Part shown: positions 22,512-34,244 of the stretch, piece after piece | Numbering within the stretch: position 1 is the stretch's first letter | Layout: each line of letters begins with the position of its first letter | DNA from: Eutreptiella sp. 'Long Island Sound 2002' | Lineage: Eukaryota; Euglenozoa; Euglenophyceae; Eutreptiales; Eutreptiaceae | Assembly: GCA_964036045.1 (NCBI GenBank) | Contig: OZ038383.1 | Coordinates: 63,555,725 to 63,619,724, forward strand | Reading direction: 5' to 3' | Length of the DNA stretch: 64,000 nucleotides | Notes under the pieces: generated by a model | Seen by the model: only the letters and a program-made list of their open reading frames with translations | Databases searched by the model: none | What the model was told of the DNA's origin: nothing | Program-made: the position numbers and the translations under genes

Positions 22512-23198
22512 GTTGAATGCAAAATATGACTTTGGTCCTTGCGTAGTGGAGGGCCGCGAGAGTCTTTTCCTTTGTTTGACCGCGTTATCACGATATACAA
22601 GCTTGGTTTCGTTTCTGTGAAAGTGCGTGGTGAGTCACGTTGTGTGTGGTTCATCGCGTGTGGCACAAGGTCTGGCGGGCGCGGGTATTGTTTGAGCTGG
22701 GTGGGTGTCTGTTGGGGTTGTGTGTCGCTGCTCGGTAGCTGAGAGCAGCTATCCATTGACGTTGCATGTGTCTGTGTCAAGTAGCGTTGGTCAGCGTCTG
22801 GTGTAGTTGGGGTGTGGGATGCCTCTGCAAGTTCAGGCAGGACGCCTGTATATTTATCCTTGGGGGTAAGACATGGGCTAGGGACAGCCCGCATGAGTGC
22901 CGTGCCTCCCTCTTTGCACAGGAGGGGCCACCAAGCTTGGCATGGGCTGCGACTGTTGGGCAGCCGTGCAGCGTTGACGGATCCCTCGCCCCCCAGTTAT
23001 GCTCCCGTCAGGGGAGGGGGCCATTTTCTGTCAGGGAATATGAATGTGGGGTGGTCATGCTGTACTCGGTCCGCCACCGCTGCATGCCGGCCCCCCGGAG
23101 ATTTAGTATGGCAATACGTTGTGTTGCCCCTGTTGCCCGTATATATGATTGATTGCTTGTATCACACCCTCAGTGCACTTCAGGTCTTAGGAGGGGAG

Positions 23199-23738
23199 TG
23201 TAATGGGCAGCAGGGGCAACTCGGACGACAGGAGCCCTGCTACAATCGCGCATTCGCGCATCGCGGGCGCAAATGTCAGAGTGGCATCAGAAGAGAGAAA
23301 GAAAGACAGAAGCTCTGTGTTACGCTATTTCGTGGTTGCTTATTTTATGATTAATTTATTGCTTGGCATTCTTTTGGTTGTTGTAGATATGTTGCATGGA
23401 GGGGTGCCAATATCCCCAAACAGCCCACGCTCCTGGCGCCGGCAGTAACCGCTCATGCAAGCAAGGGACTCCGTGCGGAACAACGACAATGGAGATCACA
23501 ACTACTTGGTGCTTCTGAAGGTGCAGGGTTTGCGGGCGTAATTTCTGAATCACTGCATGCACACCGCAAAGTACAAAGTACCGGAACAAGCAGGATCCAA
23601 GGAGTGTAGAACAAGCCAGCAACAGTAGCAACTACAAGGGGAAGAGATGTCAAAGATTTTGAGAGTTTGGATAAACAAGGAGAACAGGTTTTCGAGAAAT
23701 CACAAGAGTTTTGGGTTACCTCTACCGAGTGCCTTACA
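23199..23738 (+). repeat. LTR 5
   Basis: Nearly identical to LTR 6, including gtgcggaacaacg. It differs by TAA for GAA at gggcgtaattt. Confidence 0.9.
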
Positions 23739-23848
23739 AAACTCTCAGCTAAGTACGGACGCCCCGAAGCTCCCCAGAGGCGCCAGCGAGGGCGCTGACA
23801 AGTGCGCCAACGAGGGCGTTGTGGGAGTGTTGAAGGAGTGTTGAAGGA

Positions 23849-24352
23849 GTGCGCCAGCGAGGCGCTGACAAGTGCGCCAGCGAGGGCGCTCACAAGTGCG
23901 CCAGCAAGGGCGCTGACAAGTGCGCCAGCAAGGGCGCTGAAGGATTGAAGGACTGCGCCAGCGAGGGCGCTGACAAGTGCGCCAGCCAGGGCGCTGATGA
24001 GGGCGCTAACAAGTGCGCCAGCGAGGGCGCTAACAAGGGCGCCAGCGAGGGCGCTGAAGGAGTGTTGAAGAAGTGCGCCAGCGAGGGCGCTGAAGGTGTG
24101 TGCCCAAGAGTGAGCGTTGGAATGGCGCCGCTGAAGGGGCCCACAAGGCGCCCCAGAGGGTGCTACACAGAAGCCCAGAATGCGCCGGCGAGGGTGCTGC
24201 TCAAACTCGAGCGTGGACGCAAGAAGGAGTGCGCCGGTGAAGGTGCCACTGAAGCTGTGGCGAGGACGCAAGAAGGAGGGCGGCAGTATGGCGCGACAGA
24301 GGTACCCAAGACGCGCCAGCGAGGGCTCAGCAAGATTATGCATTCTAAATGA
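23849..24352 (+). CDS. internal-region ORF B, copy 5
   Basis: Carries GAHKC in place of GADKC and EGATEAVART, the latter shared with copy 6. Confidence 0.3.
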   Translation: MRQRGADKCASEGAHKCASKGADKCASKGAEGLKDCASEGADKCASQGADEGANKCASEGANKGASEGAEGVLKKCASEGAEGVCPRVSVGMAPLKGPTRRPRGCYTEAQNAPARVLLKLERGRKKECAGEGATEAVARTQEGGRQYGATEVPKTRQRGLSKIMHSK

Positions 24353-25039
24353 GTTGAATGCAAAATATGACTTTGGTCCTTGCGTAGTGGAGGGCCGCGA
24401 GAGTCTTTTCCTTTGTTTGACCGCGTTATCACGATATACAAGCTTGGTTTCGTTTCTGTGAAAGTGCGTGGTGAGTCACGTTGTGTGTGGTTCATCGCGT
24501 GTGGCACAAGGTCTGGCGGGCGCGGGTATTGTTTGAGCTGGGTGGGTGTCTGTTGGGGTTGTGTGTCGCTGCTCGGTAGCTGAGAGCAGCTATCCATTGA
24601 CGTTGCATGTGTCTGTGTCAAGTAGCGTTGGTCAGCGTCTGGTGTAGTTGGGGTGTGGGATGCCTCTGCAAGTTCAGGCAGGACGCCTGTATATTTATCC
24701 TTGGGGGTAAGACATGGGCTAGGGACAGCCCGCATGAGTGCCGTGCCTCCCTCTTTGCACAGGAGGGGCCACCAAGCTTGGCATGGGCTGCGACTGTTGG
24801 GCAGCCGTGCAGCGTTGACGGATCCCTCGCCCCCCAGTTATGCTCCCGTCAGGGGAGGGGGCCATTTTCTGTCAGGGAATATGAATGTGGGGTGGTCATG
24901 CTGTACTCGGTCCGCCACCGCTGCATGCCGGCCCCCCGGAGATTTAGTATGGCAATACGTTGTGTTGCCCCTGTTGCCCGTATATATGATTGATTGCTTG
25001 TATCACACCCTCAGTGCACTTCAGGTCTTAGGAGGGGAG

Positions 25040-25579
25040 TGTAATGGGCAGCAGGGGCAACTCGGACGACAGGAGCCCTGCTACAATCGCGCATTCGCGC
25101 ATCGCGGGCGCAAATGTCAGAGTGGCATCAGAAGAGAGAAAGAAAGACAGAAGCTCTGTGTTACGCTATTTCGTGGTTGCTTATTTTATGATTAATTTAT
25201 TGCTTGGCATTCTTTTGGTTGTTGTAGATATGTTGCATGGAGGGGTGCCAATATCCCCAAACAGCCCACGCTCCTGGCGCCGGCAGTAACCGCTCATGCA
25301 AGCAAGGGACTCCGTGCGGAACAACGACAATGGAGATCACAACTACTTGGTGCTTCTGAAGGTGCAGGGTTTGCGGGCGGAATTTCTGAATCACTGCATG
25401 CACACCGCAAAGTACAAAGTACCGGAACAAGCAGGATCCAAGGAGTGTAGAACAAGCCAGCAACAGTAGCAACTACAAGGGGAAGAGATGTCAAAGATTT
25501 TGAGAGTTTGGATAAACAAGGAGAACAGGTTTTCGAGAAATCACAAGAGTTTTGGGTTACCTCTACCGAGTGCCTTACA
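25040..25579 (+). repeat. LTR 6
   Basis: Closest to LTR 5, indicating a recent duplication of a neighbouring unit. Its long plus frame from the ATG at 25044 is interrupted only by one TAA and one TAG. Confidence 0.9.
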
Positions 25580-25685
25580 AAACTCTCAGCTAAGTACGGA
25601 CGCCCCGAAGCTCCCCAGAGGCGCCAGCGAGGGCGCTGACAAGTGCGCCAACGAGGGCGTTGTGGGAGTGTTGAAGGAGTGTTGA
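25044..25685 (+). CDS. LTR-spanning frame (ORF A extended), representative unit 6
   Basis: Starts at an ATG 4 bp into the LTR. The first 81 codons are conserved in LTRs 2-11 except for point changes. They contain a basic stretch (ASEERKKDRSSVLR) followed by one hydrophobic, membrane-like segment (VVAYFMINLLLGILLVVV). One TAA (after SWRRQ) and one TAG (inside a run of CAG/CAA codons, SQQQ) separate it from a 57-codon stretch and from MSKILRVWINKENRFW. The frame ends in TGA 106 bp into the internal region. Read with UAR as Gln it is 213 residues. A second plus frame, 24653-25639, is equally open with one TAA and one TAG, so I cannot say which, if either, is real. Confidence 0.2.
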
Positions 25686-25689
25686 AGGA

Positions 25690-26193
25690 GTGCGCCAGCG
25701 AGGCGCTGACAAGTGCGCCAGCGAGGGCGCTGACAAGTGCGCCAGCAAGGGCGCTGACAAGTGCGCCAGCAAGGGCGCTGAAGGATTGAAGGACTGCGCC
25801 AGCGAGGGCGCTGACAAGTGCGCCAGCCAGGGCGCTGATGAGGGCGCTGACAAGTGCGCCAGCGAGGGCGCTAACAAGGGCGCCAGCGAGGGCGCTGAAG
25901 GAGTGTTGAAGAAGTGCGCCAGCGAGGGCGCTGAAGGTGTGTGCCCAAGAGTGAGCGTTGGAATGGCGCCGCTGAAGGGGCCCACAAGGCGCCCCAGAGG
26001 GTGCTACACAGAAGCCCAGAATGCGCCGGCGAGGGTGCTGCTCAAACTCGAGCGTGGACGCAAGAAGGAGTGCGCCGGTGAAGGTGCCACTGAAGCTGTG
26101 GCGAGGACGCAAGAAGGAGGGCGGCAGTATGGCGCGACAGAGGTACCCAAGACGCGCCAGCGAGGGCTCAGCAAGATTATGCATTCTAAATGA
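25690..26193 (+). CDS. internal-region ORF B, copy 6
   Basis: Carries GADEGADKC in place of GADEGANKC. Otherwise as copy 5, supporting duplication of the neighbouring unit. Confidence 0.3.
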   Translation: MRQRGADKCASEGADKCASKGADKCASKGAEGLKDCASEGADKCASQGADEGADKCASEGANKGASEGAEGVLKKCASEGAEGVCPRVSVGMAPLKGPTRRPRGCYTEAQNAPARVLLKLERGRKKECAGEGATEAVARTQEGGRQYGATEVPKTRQRGLSKIMHSK

Positions 26194-26880
26194 GTTGAAT
26201 GCAAAATATGACTTTGGTCCTTGCGTAGTGGAGGGCCGCGAGAGTCTTTTCCTTTGTTTGTCCGCGTTATCACGATATACAAGCTTGGTTTTGTTTCTGT
26301 GAAAGTGCGTGGTGAGTCACGTTGTGTGTGGTTCATCGCGTGTGGCACAAGGTCTGGCGGGCGCGGGTATTGTTTGAGCTGGGTGGGTGTCTGTTGGGGT
26401 TGTGTGTCGCTGCTCGGTAGCTGAGAGCAGCTATCCATTGACGTTGCATGTGTCTGTGTCAAGTAGCGTTGGTCAGCGTCTGGTGTAGTTGGGGTGTGGG
26501 ATGCCTCTGCAAGTTCAGGCAGGACGCCTGTATATTTATCCTTGGGGGTAAGGCATGGGCTAGGGACAGCCCGCATGAGTGCCGTGCCTCCCTCTTTGCA
26601 CAGGAGGGGCCACCAAGCTTGGCATGGGCTGCGACTGTTGGGCAGCCGTGCAGCGTTGACGGATCCCTCGCCCCCGAATTATGCTCCCGTCAGGGGAGGG
26701 GGCCATTTTCTGTCAAGGAAGATGAATGTGGGGTGGTCATGCTGTACTCGGTCCGCCACCGCTGCATGCCGGCCCCCCGGAGATTTAGTATGGCAATACG
26801 TTGTGTTGCCCCTGTTGCCCGTATATATGATTGATGGCTTGTATCACACCCTCAGTGCACTTCAGGTCTTAGGAGGGGAG

Positions 26881-27420
26881 TGTAATGGGCAGCAGGGGCA
26901 ACTCGGACTGCAGGAGCCCTGCTACAATCGCGCATTCGCGCATCGCGGGCGCAAATGTCAGAGTGGCATCAGAAGAGACAAAGAAAGACAGAAGCTCTGT
27001 GTTACGCTATTTCGTGGTTGCTTATTTTATGATTAATTTATTGCTTGACATTCTTTTGGTTGTTGTAGATATGTTGCATGGAGGGGTGCCAATATCCCCA
27101 AACAGCCCACGCTCCTGGCGCCGGCAGTAACCGCTCAGGCAAGCAAGGGACTCCGTGTTGAACAACGACAATGGAGATCACAACTACTTGGTGCTTCTGA
27201 AGGTGCAGGGTTCGCGGGCGGAATTTCTGAATCACTGCATGCACACCGCAAAGTACAAAGTACCGGAACAAGCAAGATCCAAGGAGTGTAGAACAAGCCA
27301 GCAACAGTAGCAACTACAAGGGGAAGAGATGTCAAAGATTTTGAGAGTTTGGATAAACAAGGAGAACAGGTTTTGGAGAAATCACAAGAGTTTTGGGTTA
27401 CCTCTACCGAGTGCCTTACA
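26881..27420 (+). repeat. LTR 7
   Basis: Shares cttgacattc, gcaagatccaagg and gggttcgcggg with LTR 8 only. It has the private change agagacaaag. Confidence 0.9.
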
Positions 27421-27530
27421 AAACTCTCAGCTAAGTACGGACGCCCCGAAGCTCCCCAGAGGCGCCAGCGAGGGCGCTGACAAGTGCGCCAACGAGGGCG
27501 TTGTGGGAGTGTTGAAGGAGTGTTGAAGGA

Positions 27531-28034
27531 GTGCGCCAGCGAGGCGCTGATAAGTGCGCCAGCGAGGGCGCTGACAAGTGCGCCACCAAGGGCGCTGACA
27601 AGTGCGCCAGTCAGGGCGCTGAAGGATTGAAGGACTGCGCCGGCGAGGGCGCTGACAAGTGCGCCAGCCAGGGCGCTGATGAGGGCGCTAACAAGTGCGC
27701 CAGCGAGGGCGCTAACAAGGGCGCCAGCGAGGGCGCTGAAGGAGTGTTGAAGAAGTGCGCCAGCAAGGGCGCTGAAGGTGTGTGCCCAAGAGTGAGCGTT
27801 GGAATGGCGCCGCAGAAGGGGCCCACAAGGCGCCCCAGAGGGTGCTACACAGAAGCCCAGAATGCGCATGCGAGGGGGCTGTTCAAACTCGAGCGTGGAC
27901 GCAAGAAGGAGTGCGCCGGTGAAGGTGCCACTGAAGCTCCGGCGAGGACGCAAGAAGGAGGGCGGCAGTATGGCGCGACAGAGGTACCCAAGACGCGCCA
28001 GCGAGGGCTCAGCAAGATTATGCATTCTAAATGA
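27531..28034 (+). CDS. internal-region ORF B, copy 7
   Basis: Carries KCATKG, and NAHARGLFKL where most copies have NAPARVLLKL. The NAHAR change is shared with copy 8. Confidence 0.3.
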   Translation: MRQRGADKCASEGADKCATKGADKCASQGAEGLKDCAGEGADKCASQGADEGANKCASEGANKGASEGAEGVLKKCASKGAEGVCPRVSVGMAPQKGPTRRPRGCYTEAQNAHARGLFKLERGRKKECAGEGATEAPARTQEGGRQYGATEVPKTRQRGLSKIMHSK

Positions 28035-28721
28035 GTTGAATGCAAAATATGACTTTGGTCCTTGCGTAGTGGAGGGCCGCGAGAGTCTTTTCCTTTGTTT
28101 GACTGCGTTATCACGATATACAAGCTTGGTTTTGTTTCTGTGAAAGTGCGTGGTGAGTCACGTTGTGTGTGGTTCATCGCGTGTGGCACAAGGTCTGGCG
28201 GGCGCGGGTATTGTTTGAGCTGGGTGGGTGTCTGTTGGGGTTGCGTGTCGCTGCTCGGTAGCTGAGAGCAGCTATCCATTGACGTTGCATGTGTCCGTGT
28301 CAAGTAGCGTTGGTCAGCGTCTGGTGTAGTTGGGGTGTGGGATGCCTCTGCAAGTTCAGGCAGGACGCCTGTATATTTATCCTTGGGGGTAAGGCATGGG
28401 CTAGGGACAGCCCGCAAGAGTGCCGTGCCTCCCTCTTTGCACAAGAGGGGCCACCAAGCTTGGCATGGGCTGCGACTGTTGGGCAGCCGTGCAGCGTTGA
28501 CGGATCCCTCGCCCCCCAGTTATGCTCCCGTCAGGGGAGGGGGCCATTTTCTGTCAGGGAATATGAATGTGGGGTGGTCATGCTGTACTCGGTCCGCCAC
28601 CGCTGCATGCCGGCCCCCCGGAGATTTAGTATGGCAATACGTTGTGTTGCCCCTGTTGCCCGTATATATGATTGATGGCTTGTATCACACCCTCAGTGCA
28701 CTTCAGGTCTTAGGAGGGGAG

Positions 28722-29261
28722 TGTAATGGGCAGCAGGGGCAACTCGGACTGCAGGAGCCCTGCTACAATCGCGCATTCGCGCATCGCGGGCGCAAATGTC
28801 AGAGTGGCATCAGAAGAGAGAAAGAAAGACAGAAGCTCTGTGTTACGCTATTTCGTGGTTGCTTATTTTATGATTAATTTATTGCTTGACATTCTTTTGG
28901 TTGTTGTAGATATGTTGCATGGAGGGGTGCCAATATCCCCAAACAGCCCACGCTCCTGGCGCCGGCAGTAACCGCTCAGGCAAGCAAGGGACTCCGTGTT
29001 GAACAACGACAATGGAGATCACAACTACTTGGTGCTTCTGAAGGTGCAGGGTTCGCGGGCGGAATTTCTGAATCACTGCATGCACACCGCAAAGTACAAA
29101 GTACCGGAACAAGCAAGATCCAAGGAGTGTAGAACAAGCCAGCAACAGTAGCAACTACAAGGGGAAGAGATGTCAAAGATTTTGAGAGTTTGGATAAACA
29201 AGGAGAACAGGTTTTGGAGAAATCACAAGAGTTTTGGGTTACCTCTACCGAGTGCCTTACA
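28722..29261 (+). repeat. LTR 8
   Basis: Sister of LTR 7 by shared private variants. It lacks the agagacaaag change. Confidence 0.9.
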
Positions 29262-29371
29262 AAACTCTCAGCTAAGTACGGACGCCCCGAAGCTCCCCAG
29301 AGGCGCCAGCGAGGGCGCTGACAAGTGCGCCAACGAAGGCGTTGTGGGAGTGTTGAAGGAGTTTTGAAGGA

Positions 29372-29875
29372 GTGCGCCAGCGAGGCGCTGACAAGTGCGC
29401 CAGCGAGGGCGCTGACAAGTGCGCCAGCAAGGGCGCTGACAAGTGCGCCAGTCAAGGCGCTGAAGGATTGAAGGACTGCGCCAGCGAGGGCGCTGACAAG
29501 TGCGCCAGCCAGGGCGCTGATGAGGGCGCTAACAAGTGCGCCAGCGAGGGCGCTAACAAGGGCGCCAGCGAGGGCGCTGAAGGAGTGTTGAAGAAGTGCG
29601 CCAGCGAGGGCGCTAAAGGTGTGTGCCCAAGAGTGAGCGTTGGAATGGCGCCGCAGAAGGGGCCCACAAGGCGCCCCAGAGGGTGCTACACAGAAGCCCA
29701 GAATGCGCATGCGAGGGTGCTGTTCAAACTCGAGCGTGGACGCAAGAAGGAGTGCGCCGGTGAAGGTGCCACTGAAGCTCCGGCGAGGACGCAAGAAGGA
29801 GGGCGGCAGTATGGCGCGACAGAGGTACCCAAGACGCGCCAGCGAGGGCTCAGCAAGATTATGCATTCTAAATGA
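29372..29875 (+). CDS. internal-region ORF B, copy 8
   Basis: Carries GAKGVC. The upstream ORF A ends KEF (gagttttga) rather than KEC, shared with copy 9. Confidence 0.3.
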   Translation: MRQRGADKCASEGADKCASKGADKCASQGAEGLKDCASEGADKCASQGADEGANKCASEGANKGASEGAEGVLKKCASEGAKGVCPRVSVGMAPQKGPTRRPRGCYTEAQNAHARVLFKLERGRKKECAGEGATEAPARTQEGGRQYGATEVPKTRQRGLSKIMHSK

Positions 29876-30562
29876 GTTGAATGCAAAATATGACTTTGGT
29901 CCTTGCGTAGTGGAGGGCCGCGAGAGTCTTTTCCTTTGTTTGACTGCGTTATCACGATATACAAGCTTGGTTTTGTTTCTGTGAAAGTGCGTGGTGAGTC
30001 ACGTTGTGTGTGGTTCATCGCGTGTGGCACAAGGTCTGGCGGGCGCGGGTATTGTTTGAGCTGGGTGGGTGTCTGTTGGGGTTGCGTGTCGCTGCTCGGT
30101 AGCTGAGAGCAGCTATCCATTGACGTTGCATGTGTCCGTGTCAAGTAGCGTTGGTCAGCGTCTGGTGTAGTTGGGGTGTGGGATGCCTCTGCAAGTTCAG
30201 GCAGGACGCCTGTATATTTATCCTTGGGGGTAAGGCATGGGCTAGGGACAGCCCGCATGAGTGCCGTGCCTCCCTCTTTGCACAAGAGGGGCCACCAAGC
30301 TTGGCATGGGCTGCGACTGTTGGGCAGCCGTGCAGCGTTGACGGATCCCTCGCCCCCCAGTTATGCTCCCGTCAGGGGCTGGGGCCATTTTCTGTCAGGG
30401 AATATGAATGTGGGGTGGTCATGCTGTACTCGGTCCGCCACCGCTGCATGCCGGCCCCCCGGAGATTTAGTATGGCAATACGTTGTGTTGCCCCTGTTGC
30501 CCGTATATATGATTGATGGCTTGTATCACACCCTCAGTGCACTTCAGGGCTTAGGAGGGGAG

Positions 30563-31102
30563 TGTAATGGGCAGCAGGGGCAACTCGGACTGCAGGAGCC
30601 CTGCTACAATCGCGCATTCGCGCATCGCGGGCGCAAATGTCAGAGTGGCATCAGAAGAGAGAAAGAAAGACAGAAGCTCTGTGTTACGCTATTTCGTGGT
30701 TGCTTATTTTAGGATTAATTTATTGCTTGGCATTCTTTTGGTTGTTGTAGATATGTTGCATGGAGGGGTGCCAATATCCCCAAACGGCCCACGCTCCTGG
30801 CGCCGGCAGTAACCGCTCATGCAAGCAAGGGACTCCGTGCTGAACAACGACAATGGAGATCAGAACTACTTGGTGCTTCTGAAGGTGCAGGGTTTGCGGG
30901 CGGAATTTCTGAATCACTGCATGCACACCGCAAAGTACAAAGTACCGGAACAAGCAGGATCCAAGGAGTGTAGAACAAGCCAGCAACAGTAGCAACTACA
31001 AGGAGAAGGCATGTCAAAGATTTTGAGAGTTTGGATAAACAAGGAGAACAGGTTTTGGAGAAATCACAAGAGTTTTGGGTTACCTCTACCGAGTGCCTTA
31101 CA
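30563..31102 (+). repeat. LTR 9
   Basis: Private changes are attttaggattaattt (ATG to AGG), ccaaacggccc and caaggagaaggcatg. Confidence 0.9.
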
Positions 31103-31212
31103 AAACTCTCAGCTAAGTACGGACGCCCCGAAGCTCCCCAGAGGCGCCAGCGAGGGCGCTGACAAGTGCGCCAACGAAGGCGTTGTGGGAGTGTTGAAGG
31201 AGTTTTGAAGGA

Positions 31213-31716
31213 GTGCGCCAGCGAGGCGCTGACAAGTGCGCCAGCGAGGGCGCTGACAAGTGCGCCAGCAAGGGCGCTGACAAGTGCGCCAGTCAGGGCG
31301 CTGAAGGATTGAAGGACTGCGCCAGCGAGGGCGCTGACAAGTGCGCCAGCCAGGGCGCTGATGAGGGCGCTAACAAGTGCGCCAGCGAGGGCGCTAACAA
31401 GGGCGCCGGCGAGGGCGCTGAAGGAGTGTTGAAGAAGTGCGCCACCGAGGGCGCTGAAGGTGTGTGCCCAAGAGTGAGCGTTGGAATGGCGCCGCAGAAG
31501 GGGCCCACAAGGCGCCCCGGAGGGTGCTACACAGAAGCCCAGAATGCGCCGGCGAGGGTGCTGCTCAAACTCGAGCGTGGACGCAAGAAGGAGTGCGCCG
31601 GTGAAGGTGCCACTGAAGCTCTGGCGAGGACGCAAGAAGGAGGGCGGCAGTATGGCGCGACAGAGGTACCCAAGACGCGCCAGCGAGGGCTCAGCAAGAT
31701 TATGCATTCTAAATGA
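31213..31716 (+). CDS. internal-region ORF B, copy 9
   Basis: Carries KCATEG, and GAGEG as in copy 2. ORF A ends KEF. Confidence 0.3.
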   Translation: MRQRGADKCASEGADKCASKGADKCASQGAEGLKDCASEGADKCASQGADEGANKCASEGANKGAGEGAEGVLKKCATEGAEGVCPRVSVGMAPQKGPTRRPGGCYTEAQNAPARVLLKLERGRKKECAGEGATEALARTQEGGRQYGATEVPKTRQRGLSKIMHSK

Positions 31717-32403
31717 GTTGAATGCAAAATATGACTTTGGTCCTTGCGTAGTGGAGGGCCGCGAGAGTCTTTTCCTTTGTTTGACTGCGTTATCACGATA
31801 TACAAGCTTGGTTTTGTTTCTGTGAAAGTGCGTGGTGAGTCACGTTGTGTGTGGTTCATCGCGTGTGGCACAAGGTCTGGCGGGCGCGGGTATTGTTTGA
31901 GCTGGGTGGGTGTCTGTTGGGGTTGTGTGTCGCTGCTCGGTAGCTGAGAGCAGCTATCCATTGACGTTGCATGTGTCCGTGTCAAGTAGCGTTGGTCAGC
32001 GTCTGGTGTAGTTGGGGTGTGGGATGCCTCTGCAAGTTCAGGCAGGACGCCTGTATATTTATCCTTGGGGGTAAGGCATGGGCTAGGGACAGCCCGCATG
32101 AGTGCCGTGCCTCCCTCTTTGCACAGGAGGGGCCACCAAGCTTGGCATGGGCTGCGATTGTTGGGCAGCCGTGCAGCGTTGACGGATCCCTCGCCCCCCA
32201 GTTATGCTCCCGTCAGGGGCTGGGGCCATTTTCTGTCAGGGAATATGAATGTGGGGTGGTCATGCTGTACTCGGTCCGCCACCGCTGCATGCCGGCCCCT
32301 CGGAGATTTAGTATGGCAATACGTTGTGTTGCCCCTGTTGCCCGTATATATGATTGATTGCTTGTATCACACCCTCAGTGCACTTCAGGTCTTAGGAGGG
32401 GAG

Positions 32404-32943
32404 TGTAATGGGCAGCAGGGGCAACTCGGACTGCAGGAGCCCTGCTACAATCGCGCATTCGCGCATCGCGGGCGCAAATGTCAGAGTGGCATCAGAAGAG
32501 AGAAAGAAAGACAGAAGCTCTGTGTTACGCTATTTCGTGGTTGCTTATTTTATGATTAAATTATTGCTTGGCATTCTTTTGGTTGTTGTAGATATGTTGC
32601 ATGGAGGGGTGCCAATATCCCCAAACTGTCCACGCTCCTGGCGCCGGCAGTAACCGCTCAGGCAAGCAAGGGACTCCGTGCTGAACAACGACAATGGAGA
32701 TCAGAACTACTTGGTGCTTCTGAAGGTGCAGGGTTTGCGGGCGGAATTTCTGAATCACTACATGCACACCGCAAAGTACAAAGTACCGGAACAAGCAGGA
32801 TCCAAGGAGTGTAGAACAAGCCAGCAACAGTAGCAACTACAAGGGGAAGAGATGTCAAAGATTTTGAGAGTTTGGATAAACAAGGAGAACAGGTTTTGGA
32901 GAAATCACAAGAGTTTTGGGTTACCTCTACCGAGTGCCTTACA
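32404..32943 (+). repeat. LTR 10
   Basis: Shares attaaattattg with LTR 2 and ccaaactgtcc with LTR 1. It has the private change cactacatgc. Confidence 0.9.
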
Positions 32944-33053
32944 AAACTCTCAGCTAAGTACGGATGCCCCGAAGCTCCCCAGAGGCGCCAGCGAGGGCGC
33001 TGACAAGTGCGCCAACGAGGGCGTTGTGGGAGTGTTGAAGGAGTGTTGAAGGA

Positions 33054-33557
33054 GTGCGCCAGCGAGGCGCTGACAAGTGCGCCAGCGAGGGCGCTGACAA
33101 GTGCGCCAGCAAGGGCGCTGACAAGTGCGCCAGTCAGGGCGCTGAAGGATTGAAGGACTGCGCTAGCGAGGGCGCTGACAAGTGCGCCAAACAGGGCGCT
33201 GATGAGGGCGCTAACAAGTGCGCCAGCGAGGGCGCTAACAAGGGCGCCAGCGAGGGCGCTGAAGGAGTGTTGAAGAAGTGCGCCGGCAAGGGCGCTGAAG
33301 GTGTGTGCCCAAGAGTGAGCGTTGGAATGGCGCCGCAGAAGGGGCCCACAAGGCGCCCCAGAGGGTGCTACACAGAAGCCCAGAATGCGCCGGCGAGGGT
33401 GCTGCTCAAACTCGAGCGTGGACGCAAGAAGGAGTGCGCCGGTGAAGGTGCCACTGAAGCTCTGGCGAGGACGCAAGAAGGAGGGCGGCAGTATGGCGCG
33501 ACAGAGGTACCCAAGACGCGCCAGCGAGGGCTCAGCAAGATTATGCATTCTAAATGA
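33054..33557 (+). CDS. internal-region ORF B, copy 10
   Basis: Carries KCAKQG and KCAGKG. It is the last complete internal region before LTR 11. Confidence 0.3.
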   Translation: MRQRGADKCASEGADKCASKGADKCASQGAEGLKDCASEGADKCAKQGADEGANKCASEGANKGASEGAEGVLKKCAGKGAEGVCPRVSVGMAPQKGPTRRPRGCYTEAQNAPARVLLKLERGRKKECAGEGATEALARTQEGGRQYGATEVPKTRQRGLSKIMHSK

Positions 33558-34244
33558 GTTGAATGCAAAATATGACTTTGGTCCTTGCGTAGTGGAGGGC
33601 CGCGAGAGTCTTTTCCTTTGTTTGACTGCGTTATCACGATATACAAGCTTGGTTTTGTTTCTGTGAAAGTGCGTGGTGAGTCACGTTGTGTGTGGTTCAT
33701 CGCGTGTGGCACAAGGTCTGGCGGGCGCGGGTATTGTTTGAGCTGGGTGGGTGTCTGTTGGGGTTGTGTGTCGCTGCTCGGTAGCTGAGAGCAGCTATCC
33801 ATTGACGTTGCATGTGTCTGTGTCAAGTAGCGTTGGTCAGCGTCTGGTGTAGTTGGGGTGTGGGATGCCTCTGCAAGTTCAGGCAGGACGCCTGTATATT
33901 TATCCTTGGGGGTAAGGCATGGGCTAGGGACAGCCCGCATGAGTGCCGTGCCTCCCTCTTTGCACAGGAGGGGCCACCAAGCTTGGCATGGGCTGCGATT
34001 GTTGGGCAGCCGTGCAGCGTTGACGGATCCCTCGCCCCCCAGTTATGCTACCGTCAGGGGAGGGGGCCATTTTCTGTCAGGGAATATGAATGTGGGGTGG
34101 TCATGCTGTACTCGGTCCGCCACCGCTGCATGCCGGCCCCCCGGAGATTTAGTATGGCAATACGTTGTGTTGCCCCTGTTGCCCGTATATATGATTGATT
34201 GCTTGTATCACACCCTCAGTGCACTTCAGGTCTTAGGAGGGGAG

